64,000 nt of DNA, from assembly GCA_900539185.1 (NCBI GenBank), contig UQBG01000011.1, positions 1-64,000 on the forward strand, given 5' to 3'. The stretch comes from an uncultured Clostridium sp. GTDB lineage: Bacteria > Bacillota > Clostridia > Lachnospirales > Lachnospiraceae. The notes below the pieces were generated by a model. It ran no database searches, was not told the origin of the DNA, and saw nothing but the letters and a program-made list of their open reading frames with translations. Made by a program: the position numbers and the translations under genes. Shown one piece after another: positions 27,486-35,643 of this stretch. The number at the start of each line of letters is the position of its first letter. The stretch's first letter is position 1.

Positions 27486-28473
27486 CACTCTCCTCTTCGT
27501 AATGAACTCCGATCGAGTCCAGATATTCCTTTGCTTTTGTAAGCACCTGCGGATCTGTCGGAATCTCTAAGAGCATCTGTCCGTAGGCTCTGCCACCGAT
27601 GTCCTCCGTACTGGCTCCCAGTATATTTACCGGTGCCTGACACTTCATAACCAGATTCGCTACGATCGGCTCTGTCGATGCCTGACCGCCAAAGGCTAAC
27701 CGGAAGACCTTACCACTATAGTTTCTGGCATCATAGCTTTGCTTCGGATAAATCATCTCCTGTGCGATCACAGTTTTCGGCGAAAGGAATACCTCCTGTA
27801 CACCTCCCTGTTCTATGATCTGTCCCTCGTGAAGAACTGCCACCTGTGTACAAATCTTCTCAACCACCTTCATCTCATGGGTAATTACGATGATCGTAAC
27901 GCCCAGTCGTTCATTAATCTCCTTTAGCAGTTCCAGAATCGAGTTCGTGGTATTCGGATCCAATGCACTGGTTGCCTCATCGCAAAGCAGATACTTTGGT
28001 TCGGTTGCCAGTGCCCGGGCGATGGCGACTCTCTGCTTCTGACCACCGGAAAGCTGTGCCGGATAGTTGCCCATCCGTTCGGATAAGCCTACCAGCTTCA
28101 ACAGTTCTACCGCCCGTTCCTTTGCCTGCTGTGCCGGAACTCCGGCGATCTCCAGCGGATAACAGACATTCTTTAATGCGGTACGCTGTGCCAGAAGATT
28201 GAAGGACTGGAATACCATACCGATCTTCTGTCGTTCCTTTCTCAGCTTCCCTGCGGATAATCCGGTCAGTTCCGTATCATCCAGATATACCTTTCCTTCC
28301 GTTGGCCGCTCCAGCAGGTTCATACATCGTACCAATGTCGACTTTCCCGCACCGGAGGAACCGATGATTCCATATATGCTTCCATCCTCGATTGATAGAT
28401 CAATCTGCTTTAACGCTTCTACCTTTCGCTTCTTCAGATAGAAGGTTTTGCTGACCTGTTCCAGACGAATCAT
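27469..28473 (-). CDS. metN: methionine ABC transporter ATP-binding protein MetN
   Basis: 334 residues. ATPase domain with Walker A GSSGAGKST near residue 37, signature LSGGQKQRVAIARAL and Walker B LLCDEATSALDP. The last 80 residues (from about FRLAFGGQAS) form the NIL regulatory domain that in MetN binds methionine and shuts transport down when the cell is replete. It heads metNIQ. The start has AGGAAGG and lies about 40 bases after the attenuator hairpin at 28511-28547, so its expression probably depends on the leader peptide described there. Confidence 0.96.
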   Translation of the reverse strand: MIRLEQVSKTFYLKKRKVEALKQIDLSIEDGSIYGIIGSSGAGKSTLVRCMNLLERPTEGKVYLDDTELTGLSAGKLRKERQKIGMVFQSFNLLAQRTALKNVCYPLEIAGVPAQQAKERAVELLKLVGLSERMGNYPAQLSGGQKQRVAIARALATEPKYLLCDEATSALDPNTTNSILELLKEINERLGVTIIVITHEMKVVEKICTQVAVLHEGQIIEQGGVQEVFLSPKTVIAQEMIYPKQSYDARNYSGKVFRLAFGGQASTEPIVANLVMKCQAPVNILGASTEDIGGRAYGQMLLEIPTDPQVLTKAKEYLDSIGVHYEEESDENGI

Positions 28474-28510
28474 AATTTCCTTCCTTTCCTACACTCCCTG
28501 TCAACGAGTT

Positions 28511-28547
28511 CCAAATAAAAAAGCAGGTGCTGTATCTGCACCCGCTC
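28511..28547 (-). terminator. attenuator terminator in the metNIQ leader
   Basis: On the minus strand GCGGGTGC (28538-28545) pairs with GCACCTGC (28523-28530), including one G-U pair, followed by TTTTTT. It lies between the leader peptide gene and metN, with no gene end in between, so it must be read-through regulated rather than a simple gene terminator. Confidence 0.7.
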
Positions 28548-28579
28548 GCTTATGTCTACTATTCTGATATGATTTATCA

Positions 28580-28696
28580 TCATTCAGAAGCACCGAACGG
28601 GACAGCCGCTATCCAACGCATCTCCATGCCGCAGGAACAGCATGACATGCCATGATGTATTCTATCCATAATTGTGATTGTCATTCCTGTTCTCAT
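28580..28696 (-). CDS. Met/Cys-rich leader peptide of the metNIQ operon (38 aa)
   Basis: Too short for usual gene calling. An ATG at 28696 with AAAGGGG eight bases upstream opens a 38-codon frame ending in TGA at 28580. It holds six Met (positions 1, 5, 10, 17, 24, 26) and three Cys in SCCSCGME, plus a His-His pair. A promoter lies at 28757-28786 and an intrinsic terminator follows 33 bases after the stop, before metN. I infer a leader whose translation senses methionine or cysteine supply and controls termination. I do not recognise this peptide. No SAM-I, SAM-II or T-box consensus is visible in the 323-base leader. Confidence 0.6.
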   Translation of the reverse strand: MRTGMTITIMDRIHHGMSCCSCGMEMRWIAAVPFGASE

Positions 28697-28756
28697 AGAA
28701 GCTACCCCTTTCTCGTCTTGTTCTTTTCTGGTTCTTTCTCTCTTTCGATGTTCCCT

Positions 28757-28786
28757 ATTATAACAACCTTATCTGAAAAGTGTTAA
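28757..28786 (-). promoter_or_regulatory. promoter of the metNIQ leader
   Basis: Minus-strand TTAACA (28781-28786), 18-base spacer, perfect TATAAT (28757-28762), about 60 bases before the leader peptide ATG. Confidence 0.6.
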
Positions 28787-28796
28787 TACTCATAAC

Positions 28797-31394
28797 CTAT
28801 GGTTCGCTATAGTTTTCTTCTATAGCAGATCGTTTTCTGCTCTTAATTATCCATGCCATCATATAGATCACAACCGTCAGCAGACTAATTTCAATTCCGA
28901 GCCTTTTCCCCGGTGCGGCAAATGTAAGTCTTACTTCATGTCGGCCTGCTTCCAGTCCGGCTCCGGCAAATGCCAGATTCACCCGCTGCAACGGTGTCTC
29001 GACTCCGTCTACATAGAGCTTCATTCCGTTCTGCAACGGTATAGAAGTGACCAGATACCCCGGCTTCTGAAGTGTCACGCTGCCCGATAGCAGTTCTTTT
29101 TCCTCAGATGCCCTTCCAAGTTCCCCGGTCATCCACTCCGGTACCTCTTCCGACTGCAGCGGTGTAAGTGTCTGATACTGCTTCTCCTGAAGAAGTCGTT
29201 CAGAGCAGGAATACCACCGAATATTCCGGATCAGATACTCCCCCTTCTGAAATGTCACCTGAAGCTCAGAAAGCGGCTGTCCCTCTGCGCCGGTCAACGG
29301 ATAACGAAACTGCGTATTTCCATTCGGATAGGCCGCGCTGCTGCCGGACAGCTTATTCCGCACTCCGTTGATGTCGATTACCACTGCCCGCTTTCCCAGT
29401 CGTTCCACATCGAACTGTAACATAAGAATCTCCCCCTGCTCCCGCGGTTCCTGCAGCTTCCAGTTCACAGCAACCTCTTTCTTCTGCACCTGTATACTAT
29501 AGCTTCCATTCCCCTGGTCTTCGATGGTGATTCCCTTTGGCAGATCTACTCCCTCGAGTGAAAGCCCGGACAACTCGGTAATCTCCCGATGTGCGTCTGC
29601 TTCGAGTGCTTCCTGCCACCCCTCTGGCTGCACATCTGCCTCTTCATTTATCCGATCCGGAATCTCTTCCAAAACGGTCCGTTTCATCAGCAGTTCCAGC
29701 TTTCCCATCGCATCCATATTCCGGAAGGCCGCCTCATCAATGAGCGTTTGTTCATTTTCATCGACTACATATGCCATTGGGAGAACATTTTTATTCTCCC
29801 CCAGTACCCGGTCGCCCTGTTCGGCGATCTCTTCATACCCATTCGGAAGGCTTCCCTGCTCTGCCTCCAGATACCGAACCCCCATGAACTGAAACAGAAA
29901 TGGATTCTGTTCTGTCAGGATCGCCACGCGGTTATTGATCCGGATCGGGGTCTGAAGAACGTCATAATATACCTGACTGTAGTCCTGATTCGTAACAGAT
30001 GAATACATCGTACTTCTCTGACCGGTCCCCTGTATCAGGCGGTTGCCTGTATTAAGCGGCTCATATAGGGATTCTGTCCGATAGAAGGAGTCTTCCGCCA
30101 CCTCCCAGTTGTCAGCCTGCTTCTGCCAGTCCTCCATCGCCACTGCAGTCTCCTCGGTTACATACTCCTCCGTCTGAGAGGTATGGATATAGATCAGACA
30201 GGGTACCAGAACCATCAGTGCATAGCCGATCTTCCAGTTCTGCCACTTTCGAAGACTTATTATCAAAAGTGCCAGAATCGCCACATCCAGATACATATCC
30301 ACCTTAATCCGATATCCAAACAGCACACCGGCGATCAATACCGTGCCAAAGATCACCAAAAACGGCCATAGTCTCCACCGCTTCTCCTGCTGATAGTATG
30401 CCTGAAGGATCCGCATGCAGTGAAGCAGAATTAACGGTAAAAACGGAACCATGATCTTTCCTCTGGCATAGAGCGTTCCATTTAACAGATACGCGGAGGC
30501 GCCCAGAACGGTCACCAGAAGCAGCAGGATGCTATGCCGCCGATAGTTCTTATCCGCTATCCCGATCAGCAACAGATACAGACACAGAATGGAAAGTCCG
30601 ATTCCGTATCCGCTATACAGGACAAACTCGATGTGCGGGGTCCAGACGCTTAAGCTCTCTGTCAGGCTGCCGGAGCTTCTCCGATGCTCCAGAATCACCA
30701 GTCCCGTAGGCAAAAGCAATGCAGCCGCCATCCCGATCCCGGCTGCCGTCTGCCATAGAAACGGGCGCAAAAACTGCCGCCCCGCCTTTTCATGCCAGTA
30801 CCAGGCAAGCACCAGAAGAATCGGCAGGATATAAAAGAAGCTGTGAAGCAGCATTAGGCATAAAACCGGTGCCAGCCACTGCTCTCTGTGCCTGTATATC
30901 ATCCACAGGGCAAGCATCAGATATGGCATAAAGTTCACGAACATAAGCTGTCTGTGTGTCTGAAAGAAGCAGTTTGCTGTCATAAACAGCATACTTCCGA
31001 TATAAGCAAATGCCCGGCTGTCCAGTTCTTCCCTCAGCCACTGATAGCAGAGCAAAACCGCTGCCAGATAGCCTGCCAGCGTATAGCCGATTATAATATT
31101 CATCATAGGAACCCGGGGCAGAAGACACCCCAGAAGAATATCCGGTCTCAGATACCCATAGTACGCGAACTGGAATCCATTGCTTCCCCCTCCCAGAGTG
31201 ATCCAGTCCGGCAACAGTGTATGCTGCTCCAGACAGGCTGTCCGGATCGTCTCTGCCAAGGCTACATGCTGGCTGAACCAGTCGGTAGAGGAACCGTAAA
31301 CCACACCACCCGGCATCACCATCATAATCAGAATTCCAAAGCAAATCACCAGTAGCAGCGGAAAGAACCACCGCTTATATATTACAGACTTCAT
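28797..31394 (-). CDS. YfhO family membrane protein
   Basis: 865 residues. The first 410 or so contain about a dozen transmembrane segments with a large early loop (SSTDWFSQH), the pattern of GT-C-like YfhO proteins. A soluble domain of about 400 residues follows, and one last span near residue 845 precedes a basic tail. In Bacillus and Listeria YfhO-type proteins glycosylate lipoteichoic acid or handle related cell-wall sugars; the role here is inferred from the fold. GGGAG precedes the ATG. It lies 22 bases downstream of the YoaK-type gene. Confidence 0.85.
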   Translation of the reverse strand: MKSVIYKRWFFPLLLVICFGILIMMVMPGGVVYGSSTDWFSQHVALAETIRTACLEQHTLLPDWITLGGGSNGFQFAYYGYLRPDILLGCLLPRVPMMNIIIGYTLAGYLAAVLLCYQWLREELDSRAFAYIGSMLFMTANCFFQTHRQLMFVNFMPYLMLALWMIYRHREQWLAPVLCLMLLHSFFYILPILLVLAWYWHEKAGRQFLRPFLWQTAAGIGMAAALLLPTGLVILEHRRSSGSLTESLSVWTPHIEFVLYSGYGIGLSILCLYLLLIGIADKNYRRHSILLLLVTVLGASAYLLNGTLYARGKIMVPFLPLILLHCMRILQAYYQQEKRWRLWPFLVIFGTVLIAGVLFGYRIKVDMYLDVAILALLIISLRKWQNWKIGYALMVLVPCLIYIHTSQTEEYVTEETAVAMEDWQKQADNWEVAEDSFYRTESLYEPLNTGNRLIQGTGQRSTMYSSVTNQDYSQVYYDVLQTPIRINNRVAILTEQNPFLFQFMGVRYLEAEQGSLPNGYEEIAEQGDRVLGENKNVLPMAYVVDENEQTLIDEAAFRNMDAMGKLELLMKRTVLEEIPDRINEEADVQPEGWQEALEADAHREITELSGLSLEGVDLPKGITIEDQGNGSYSIQVQKKEVAVNWKLQEPREQGEILMLQFDVERLGKRAVVIDINGVRNKLSGSSAAYPNGNTQFRYPLTGAEGQPLSELQVTFQKGEYLIRNIRWYSCSERLLQEKQYQTLTPLQSEEVPEWMTGELGRASEEKELLSGSVTLQKPGYLVTSIPLQNGMKLYVDGVETPLQRVNLAFAGAGLEAGRHEVRLTFAAPGKRLGIEISLLTVVIYMMAWIIKSRKRSAIEENYSEP

Positions 31395-31416
31395 ACTTAC
31401 TCCCTATCTCTATTCC

Positions 31417-32088
31417 TTATATCTTCTTCTCTGTAAACATCAGAAGGAAGCTGACAAACAGCAATCCACAGGATATCCATATCATATGGAGTCCGAAGTG
31501 CTGGGATAGATTTCCACCGATTCCGGCACCGACTGCGAAGAGCAGGATGATTCCAAAGTAATAAAGTGCCTGTCTTAACTGTTCCGGCTTATGCTCCCGT
31601 ATAAACAGGGAAAATGCCGCTGTTCCGCTCCGCAGATTGCCGATGCACATGGTGCTGGCATAGGAGTAGCCATCCACCTTCCGGAAGGTCTGTACCTGCA
31701 TGGCGCAGGCGAAGGATACTAAAACGGTGGCTAACAGATTCATGCTTACCGGCATGAAGCCTACAGCAAATAAGATCACCATTTCTAACAGAAGGATTCC
31801 CTGTCTCCAGTGAAGCCGCTTTGCATAGCGAAAGCGGTTCTGAATCTGCTCTGCACAGAATACGCCCGCCGCAAAGGCAAACAATGGGATCAGGTACCGT
31901 AACCCCTCCTGCCACTGTCCGGTCATAAAGTGCTGACTCATCAGCACGACGTTTCCTGTCTGTGCATTTGAGAATACTTCCCCCCGCGTGTTGTAGGTAT
32001 AGGCGTCCTGAAAGCCACCGGATAACGCAAGGAATGCACTGTTGATGAAGGCTTCTGACATCTGTCGTTCTTTTTTCTTTTTCTGCAT
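31417..32088 (-). CDS. YoaK/DUF1275 family membrane protein
   Basis: 223 residues with about six hydrophobic spans. The conserved start ALSGGFQDAYTY, ANAQTGNVVLM-type block (here FSNAQTGNVVLM) and the later CIGNLRSG fit DUF1275 (YoaK). The family is uncharacterised and often called a membrane transporter. A basic KKKKER stretch precedes the first span. The ribosome site GTGGAG lies inside the end of the 65-codon frame upstream, hinting at coupled translation with the azlCD transcript. Confidence 0.82.
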   Translation of the reverse strand: MQKKKKERQMSEAFINSAFLALSGGFQDAYTYNTRGEVFSNAQTGNVVLMSQHFMTGQWQEGLRYLIPLFAFAAGVFCAEQIQNRFRYAKRLHWRQGILLLEMVILFAVGFMPVSMNLLATVLVSFACAMQVQTFRKVDGYSYASTMCIGNLRSGTAAFSLFIREHKPEQLRQALYYFGIILLFAVGAGIGGNLSQHFGLHMIWISCGLLFVSFLLMFTEKKI

Positions 32089-32094
32089 GTATCT

Positions 32095-32292
32095 TCACTC
32101 CACTTCGTATGTGTCTGATTGGTTTACATCATGCACCATTTTGATGCCTGCATCATTATATTGCATTTTATAGGAAATGTACATAAGAAATATAATATCT
32201 TTAAATACGAGGCAGCAGGCATACAGTTCGCACGACTCGCTCCACTGTTTGTCCTCGCGAATCTGTATGCTTTGACCTCGTGTGTATTTCAT
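32095..32292 (-). CDS. possible small protein coupled to azlD (65 aa)
   Basis: The ATG overlaps the azlD stop as ATGA, and the TGA lies seven bases before the YoaK-type ATG, so the frame exactly fills the gap in the operon. The protein has a short hydrophobic centre (FKDIIFLMYISY) but no recognised domain, and no ribosome site other than the coupling. Its first half is coincident with a long hairpin, so the stretch may be structured RNA rather than a gene. I do not recognise it. Confidence 0.35.
   Translation of the reverse strand: MKYTRGQSIQIREDKQWSESCELYACCLVFKDIIFLMYISYKMQYNDAGIKMVHDVNQSDTYEVE
32201..32291. other. long imperfect inverted repeat between azlD and yoaK-type gene
   Basis: GCATACAG-TTCGC (32219-32231) pairs with GCGAA-T-CTGTATGC (32257-32270), with one bulged base. 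Outer segments ACGAGG/CCTCGT and AAAT/ATTT extend the hairpin to about 90 bases. There is no T tract, so it is not a plain terminator. It could be an mRNA processing or stability element, or a small degenerate transposon-like repeat. Confidence 0.45.
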
Positions 32293-32618
32293 CAGACAAT
32301 GATATAAGATAATGCTATATAGATCCCTGTACTCACCAGAATACTGAGGAGGGTGTTTTTTCTCCAGATGTGGATACCGGCACAGCAGGTGACAGCGATG
32401 ATCTCCCGGATTCCTTTTCCACTAAAGTCGGTGGCGATGTCCCGCACGCAGTATATAACAAGAACTGCCATGATCGCAGATGGCAGGATGCGTCCAAGAT
32501 ACCGGATCTTCTTTGGTACTTCCCGTTTTCGGCCCAGCAGTGTAAATGGCAGTGCCCGCATGAGAAGGGTACAGGCAGCCGCTACAAGAATGGCAATCAG
32601 TGTCATTTTCTCATTCAT
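32292..32618 (-). CDS. azlD: branched-chain amino acid exporter small subunit AzlD
   Basis: 108 residues, four hydrophobic spans, ending right before the ATGA junction. The start contains LLMRALPFTLLGRK, the conserved AzlD opening that includes the RALPF motif. Together with AzlC it forms a branched-chain amino acid efflux pump; in Bacillus AzlCD exports leucine analogues. It overlaps the azlC end by eight bases and has GGAGGG before its ATG. Confidence 0.93.
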   Translation of the reverse strand: MNEKMTLIAILVAAACTLLMRALPFTLLGRKREVPKKIRYLGRILPSAIMAVLVIYCVRDIATDFSGKGIREIIAVTCCAGIHIWRKNTLLSILVSTGIYIALSYIIV

Positions 32619-33399
32619 GGTTTGTTCCCTCCTCCGGTTCGATTTTTTTCTGAAGGATCAATAACAGGCCGGATACCAGTATCAGTGCCGGAAGCATAAA
32701 GCGGTCTGCGCCGATGAGAAACAGAAGAAGCAGACCACAGCCGCCTCCTATGAGTGCAGGCAGGTGCATTTTCGTGGAACGCCACTGGTCAATCAGGATG
32801 GTTACGAATAGGGCAGTCATGCAGAAGTCGATGCCTTCGATCTGAATGGGGATCAACTGACCGAGAATCCCCCCCAGAACTGCCCCGATCATCCAAGAGC
32901 TTCGACAAAATATCGCAGCCAGAAACATGATATCTCTGCGCTGCTTATCGGATAGTTTTGATGTAAGTGATTTTCCTTCTGTATCATGTGGATCCCGTTC
33001 TGTCGTCGACAGTATGGAGCAGTTGATCGCATAGGTTTCATCGGTCATGGTGCAGATCATGTAGGGATACCGCTTTCCCATGTGCCGAAAGTCATCGACA
33101 AAGGTCAGTCCGTAAAAGAACTGCCGGCTATTCATGAATAATGCGGTTAATGCGACTGTCAGTATGGAAGCCCCTGAGCTTAAGAAGGTTGCGAGCACAA
33201 ACTGAAAGGCCCCTGTATAAACCGTAAAACTGGTTAACAGCGACCATAGATACGAATAGCCTGCCTCCTGCATGACCAGACCGTATGCCATGCTGACAAA
33301 GAGATAGCTGCCCATGATGGGCAGGGATTTCGTAAATGCAGTTTTCCATGTTGACTTTTCCATATAGCTTGACTGATCCTTCATCTGTATATTACGCAC
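32611..33399 (-). CDS. azlC: branched-chain amino acid exporter large subunit AzlC
   Basis: 262 residues, about seven to eight spans. The AzlC family pattern is clear: FTKSLPIMGSYLFVSMAYG, then FTVYTGAFQFVLA, and NSRQFFYGLTFVDDF. Residues 130-155 form a charged cytosolic loop. The start is uncertain: a GTG at 33399 overlaps the SGNH hydrolase stop by eight bases, an ATG five codons on has no site, and another ATG at codon 13 has AAGGA at long spacing. All lie before the first span. Acts with AzlD. Confidence 0.92.
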   Translation of the reverse strand: MRNIQMKDQSSYMEKSTWKTAFTKSLPIMGSYLFVSMAYGLVMQEAGYSYLWSLLTSFTVYTGAFQFVLATFLSSGASILTVALTALFMNSRQFFYGLTFVDDFRHMGKRYPYMICTMTDETYAINCSILSTTERDPHDTEGKSLTSKLSDKQRRDIMFLAAIFCRSSWMIGAVLGGILGQLIPIQIEGIDFCMTALFVTILIDQWRSTKMHLPALIGGGCGLLLLFLIGADRFMLPALILVSGLLLILQKKIEPEEGTNHE

Positions 33400-34018
33400 A
33401 TGCCTGTTTTGCCTGTCTATAGATCGCTTCCGCTAAGATCCGATGTCCTTCTTCGTTCAAATGCTCCTGATCGGTTTCGCTCGGTGTGGCATAGCGGGAG
33501 GCTGCCAGAAACTCCACCTGTTCCTCTTCTGCGATCCGCCGGTAGACTGCCTCCAGCTTTTTTGACACCTCTACCGAAGCAGGAGAAAACTCCGGATCAT
33601 ATCCACTCTCCCACACACGTTCGCCCAGATGAATCGGGGAGATCAAGAGGATCCGGCTGTTCTCTGCATGGGTGCGGATCTGTCGGATCAGCTTCCGAAC
33701 ACCGCGTCCGATCACCTCTGCCGACGCTCCGTATACCGTTTTGCAGTCATTGGTTCCCAGCATAATAATAATCAGATCGGAGTGTCCACTCGTCTCCAGC
33801 ACGGCCGGAAGCATCTGACTGCCATTGCGATTATCCCTCAAAGGATCTTCAAATATCGTCGTCCTTCCGCACAGCCCTTCTTCGATTACCCGATATTGGT
33901 CAAGTCCCAGCTTCTCATTGAGCAGACTGGTCCAGCGGGTTCCCCACGGATATCTTTTTCCGGATCCCGGTATATATCCATATGTATTTGAATCTCCAAA
34001 GCATAATATCTGTTTCAT
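33392..34018 (-). CDS. SGNH/GDSL hydrolase (cytosolic, arylesterase/TesA-like)
   Basis: About 208 residues, no signal peptide. I use the ATG at 34016-34018 because GAGGTG lies six bases upstream. The catalytic blocks are CFGDSNTYGY (Ser), EGLCGRTT (Gly), LGTNDCK (Asn) and the C-terminal DQEHLNEEGH (Asp and His). The arrangement resembles acyl-CoA thioesterase I and arylesterases of this family. It is the first gene of the azlCD transcript, overlapping azlC by eight bases; no functional link is evident. Confidence 0.88.
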   Translation of the reverse strand: MKQILCFGDSNTYGYIPGSGKRYPWGTRWTSLLNEKLGLDQYRVIEEGLCGRTTIFEDPLRDNRNGSQMLPAVLETSGHSDLIIIMLGTNDCKTVYGASAEVIGRGVRKLIRQIRTHAENSRILLISPIHLGERVWESGYDPEFSPASVEVSKKLEAVYRRIAEEEQVEFLAASRYATPSETDQEHLNEEGHRILAEAIYRQAKQACA

Positions 34019-34079
34019 GTTCATCACCTCACAGATAGTATACTATTTAGATAGGAAATAGAAAAATACCGTTATGCTA

Positions 34080-35471
34080 TCACTTGCTATAGGTTTCTCC
34101 TATATCGACAAGGTTTGTGATCCACACGCCTTTCTTCACCAGAATATAACCAATCACAACCTTGATCACATCCATGCTCTGGACGATGGCGTAGATGCCC
34201 AGAATCGGAATCGTGGTAAAGGAGGATAGCAGGAATGCCAGCGGTACCGGAAGCACCCATGTAAATACACTATCAAATAAGAAGGTGATCACGGTCTTTC
34301 CTCCCGACCGCAGGGTAAAATAAAGCACGTTCAAAAATCCCTGTAACGGGAAGTATAAGGCCGTTATCACGATGAACCACTGTCCAAGGTGCCGAACCTC
34401 TGACGTCGTATCGTAGAGAGATGGGAAGCCTTTAGAGCAAAGAACCAGCAGACCGGTAAGCAGCAGGCACATCCCGCCGGTAAACCACATTAGTTTCATG
34501 GAGTTTTGCTTTGCTTCCCGGAACTTTGACGCTCCCAGATACTGTCCGATGATGATTCCGACTGCGTTTCCCATCGCCACAAAAACAACATTCAGCAGAT
34601 TGCAGATGGCATTGGATATATTCAGTCCGGCGACAACCTGCAGCCCCCGGATGGAATAGCACTGTGTCAGTGCTGCCATCCCTCCTGCCCACAGAAACTC
34701 ATTTAAGAAGATCGGGATACCCTTTCGGATCACGACCTGCATCTCTGCTATCGGAATCAGCAGTGTCCGATACAGTCCCTGCAGGAAGGTATGCTCCTTC
34801 CGTCTGTAATGCGCCCATAGGATCACCACGAACATCTCTACAAATCGTGCCAGTACCGTCGCAATCGCAGCTCCCCGCACTTCTAAGCGAGGGAATCCCA
34901 GCTTTCCATATATCAAAAAGTAATTAAACACCACATCGACAAATACGGATATTACGCCCGCTACCATCGGCTTTACACTCTCACCGGTTTCCCGCAAACT
35001 ACTGGCGTAAACCTGTGTGACTGCAAACGGAACCAGTCCGATCAACATAATATGCAGATACTGCAATCCGTACTCCAGTGTCAATGTCGGATCAATATCT
35101 GTAGCGGTTCCGTGCAGATACAACCCAATCAGGGCATCTCCCTTTAACAGAAATACTGCAACACCCGCTATCGTGCAAAGCAGACAGATCCAGAATTTCA
35201 GCCGCACAATGTCCTGAAAGCCTTTGGTGTTTCCCTGTCCATAATACTGGGCTCCATAGATACCCGGCCCGGATATTCCTCCGAAAATAGCCAGATTGAA
35301 TACAAAGATCAACTGCCCCACAATCGAGACTGCTGTCATACTTTCCGTTCCCAGACGCCCTACCATCAGATTATCTACCAGACTGACCGCATTTGTAATG
35401 CCGTTCTGGATCATCATCGGCACTGCCAGAAGCAACGCCTTCTTATATACTTCATTGTTATTACTACGCAT
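34080..35471 (-). CDS. MATE family efflux transporter
   Basis: 463 residues with the twelve-span two-bundle layout of MATE exporters. Typical segments are LLLAVPMMIQNGITNAVSLVDNLMVGRLGT at the start (key part DNLMVGRLGT) and IGQYLGASKFREAK in the middle, and the second half repeats the fold. It should export cationic compounds or metabolites with Na+ or H+; the substrate is unknown. AGGGG precedes the ATG. It is a separate gene; no regulator is next to it. Confidence 0.92.
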   Translation of the reverse strand: MRSNNNEVYKKALLLAVPMMIQNGITNAVSLVDNLMVGRLGTESMTAVSIVGQLIFVFNLAIFGGISGPGIYGAQYYGQGNTKGFQDIVRLKFWICLLCTIAGVAVFLLKGDALIGLYLHGTATDIDPTLTLEYGLQYLHIMLIGLVPFAVTQVYASSLRETGESVKPMVAGVISVFVDVVFNYFLIYGKLGFPRLEVRGAAIATVLARFVEMFVVILWAHYRRKEHTFLQGLYRTLLIPIAEMQVVIRKGIPIFLNEFLWAGGMAALTQCYSIRGLQVVAGLNISNAICNLLNVVFVAMGNAVGIIIGQYLGASKFREAKQNSMKLMWFTGGMCLLLTGLLVLCSKGFPSLYDTTSEVRHLGQWFIVITALYFPLQGFLNVLYFTLRSGGKTVITFLFDSVFTWVLPVPLAFLLSSFTTIPILGIYAIVQSMDVIKVVIGYILVKKGVWITNLVDIGETYSK

Positions 35472-35643
35472 ACTATACCCCTGAATACCTTTATAAATCC
35501 CGTATTTCTCTTATGTTCCTTCCATCTATGTGAGATAGGAAACGTAGTATAACACATCTATTTTCAGAATGCAATCACGTGATTTCTGAGATGCAGGATC
35601 TTACTCCTGAAATGCACACTCATATCAATAATAAACAGTTCGA

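Noticed and set aside
28500..28760. SAM riboswitch or T-box upstream of metN
   Set aside because: None of the conserved core strings of SAM-I, SAM-II or T-box leaders is visible on the minus strand; a leader peptide and terminator account for the region better.
35570..35590. AATCACGTGATT palindrome between the MATE gene and the calpain-like gene
   Set aside because: A single 12-bp palindrome without a promoter context or T tract; may be chance.
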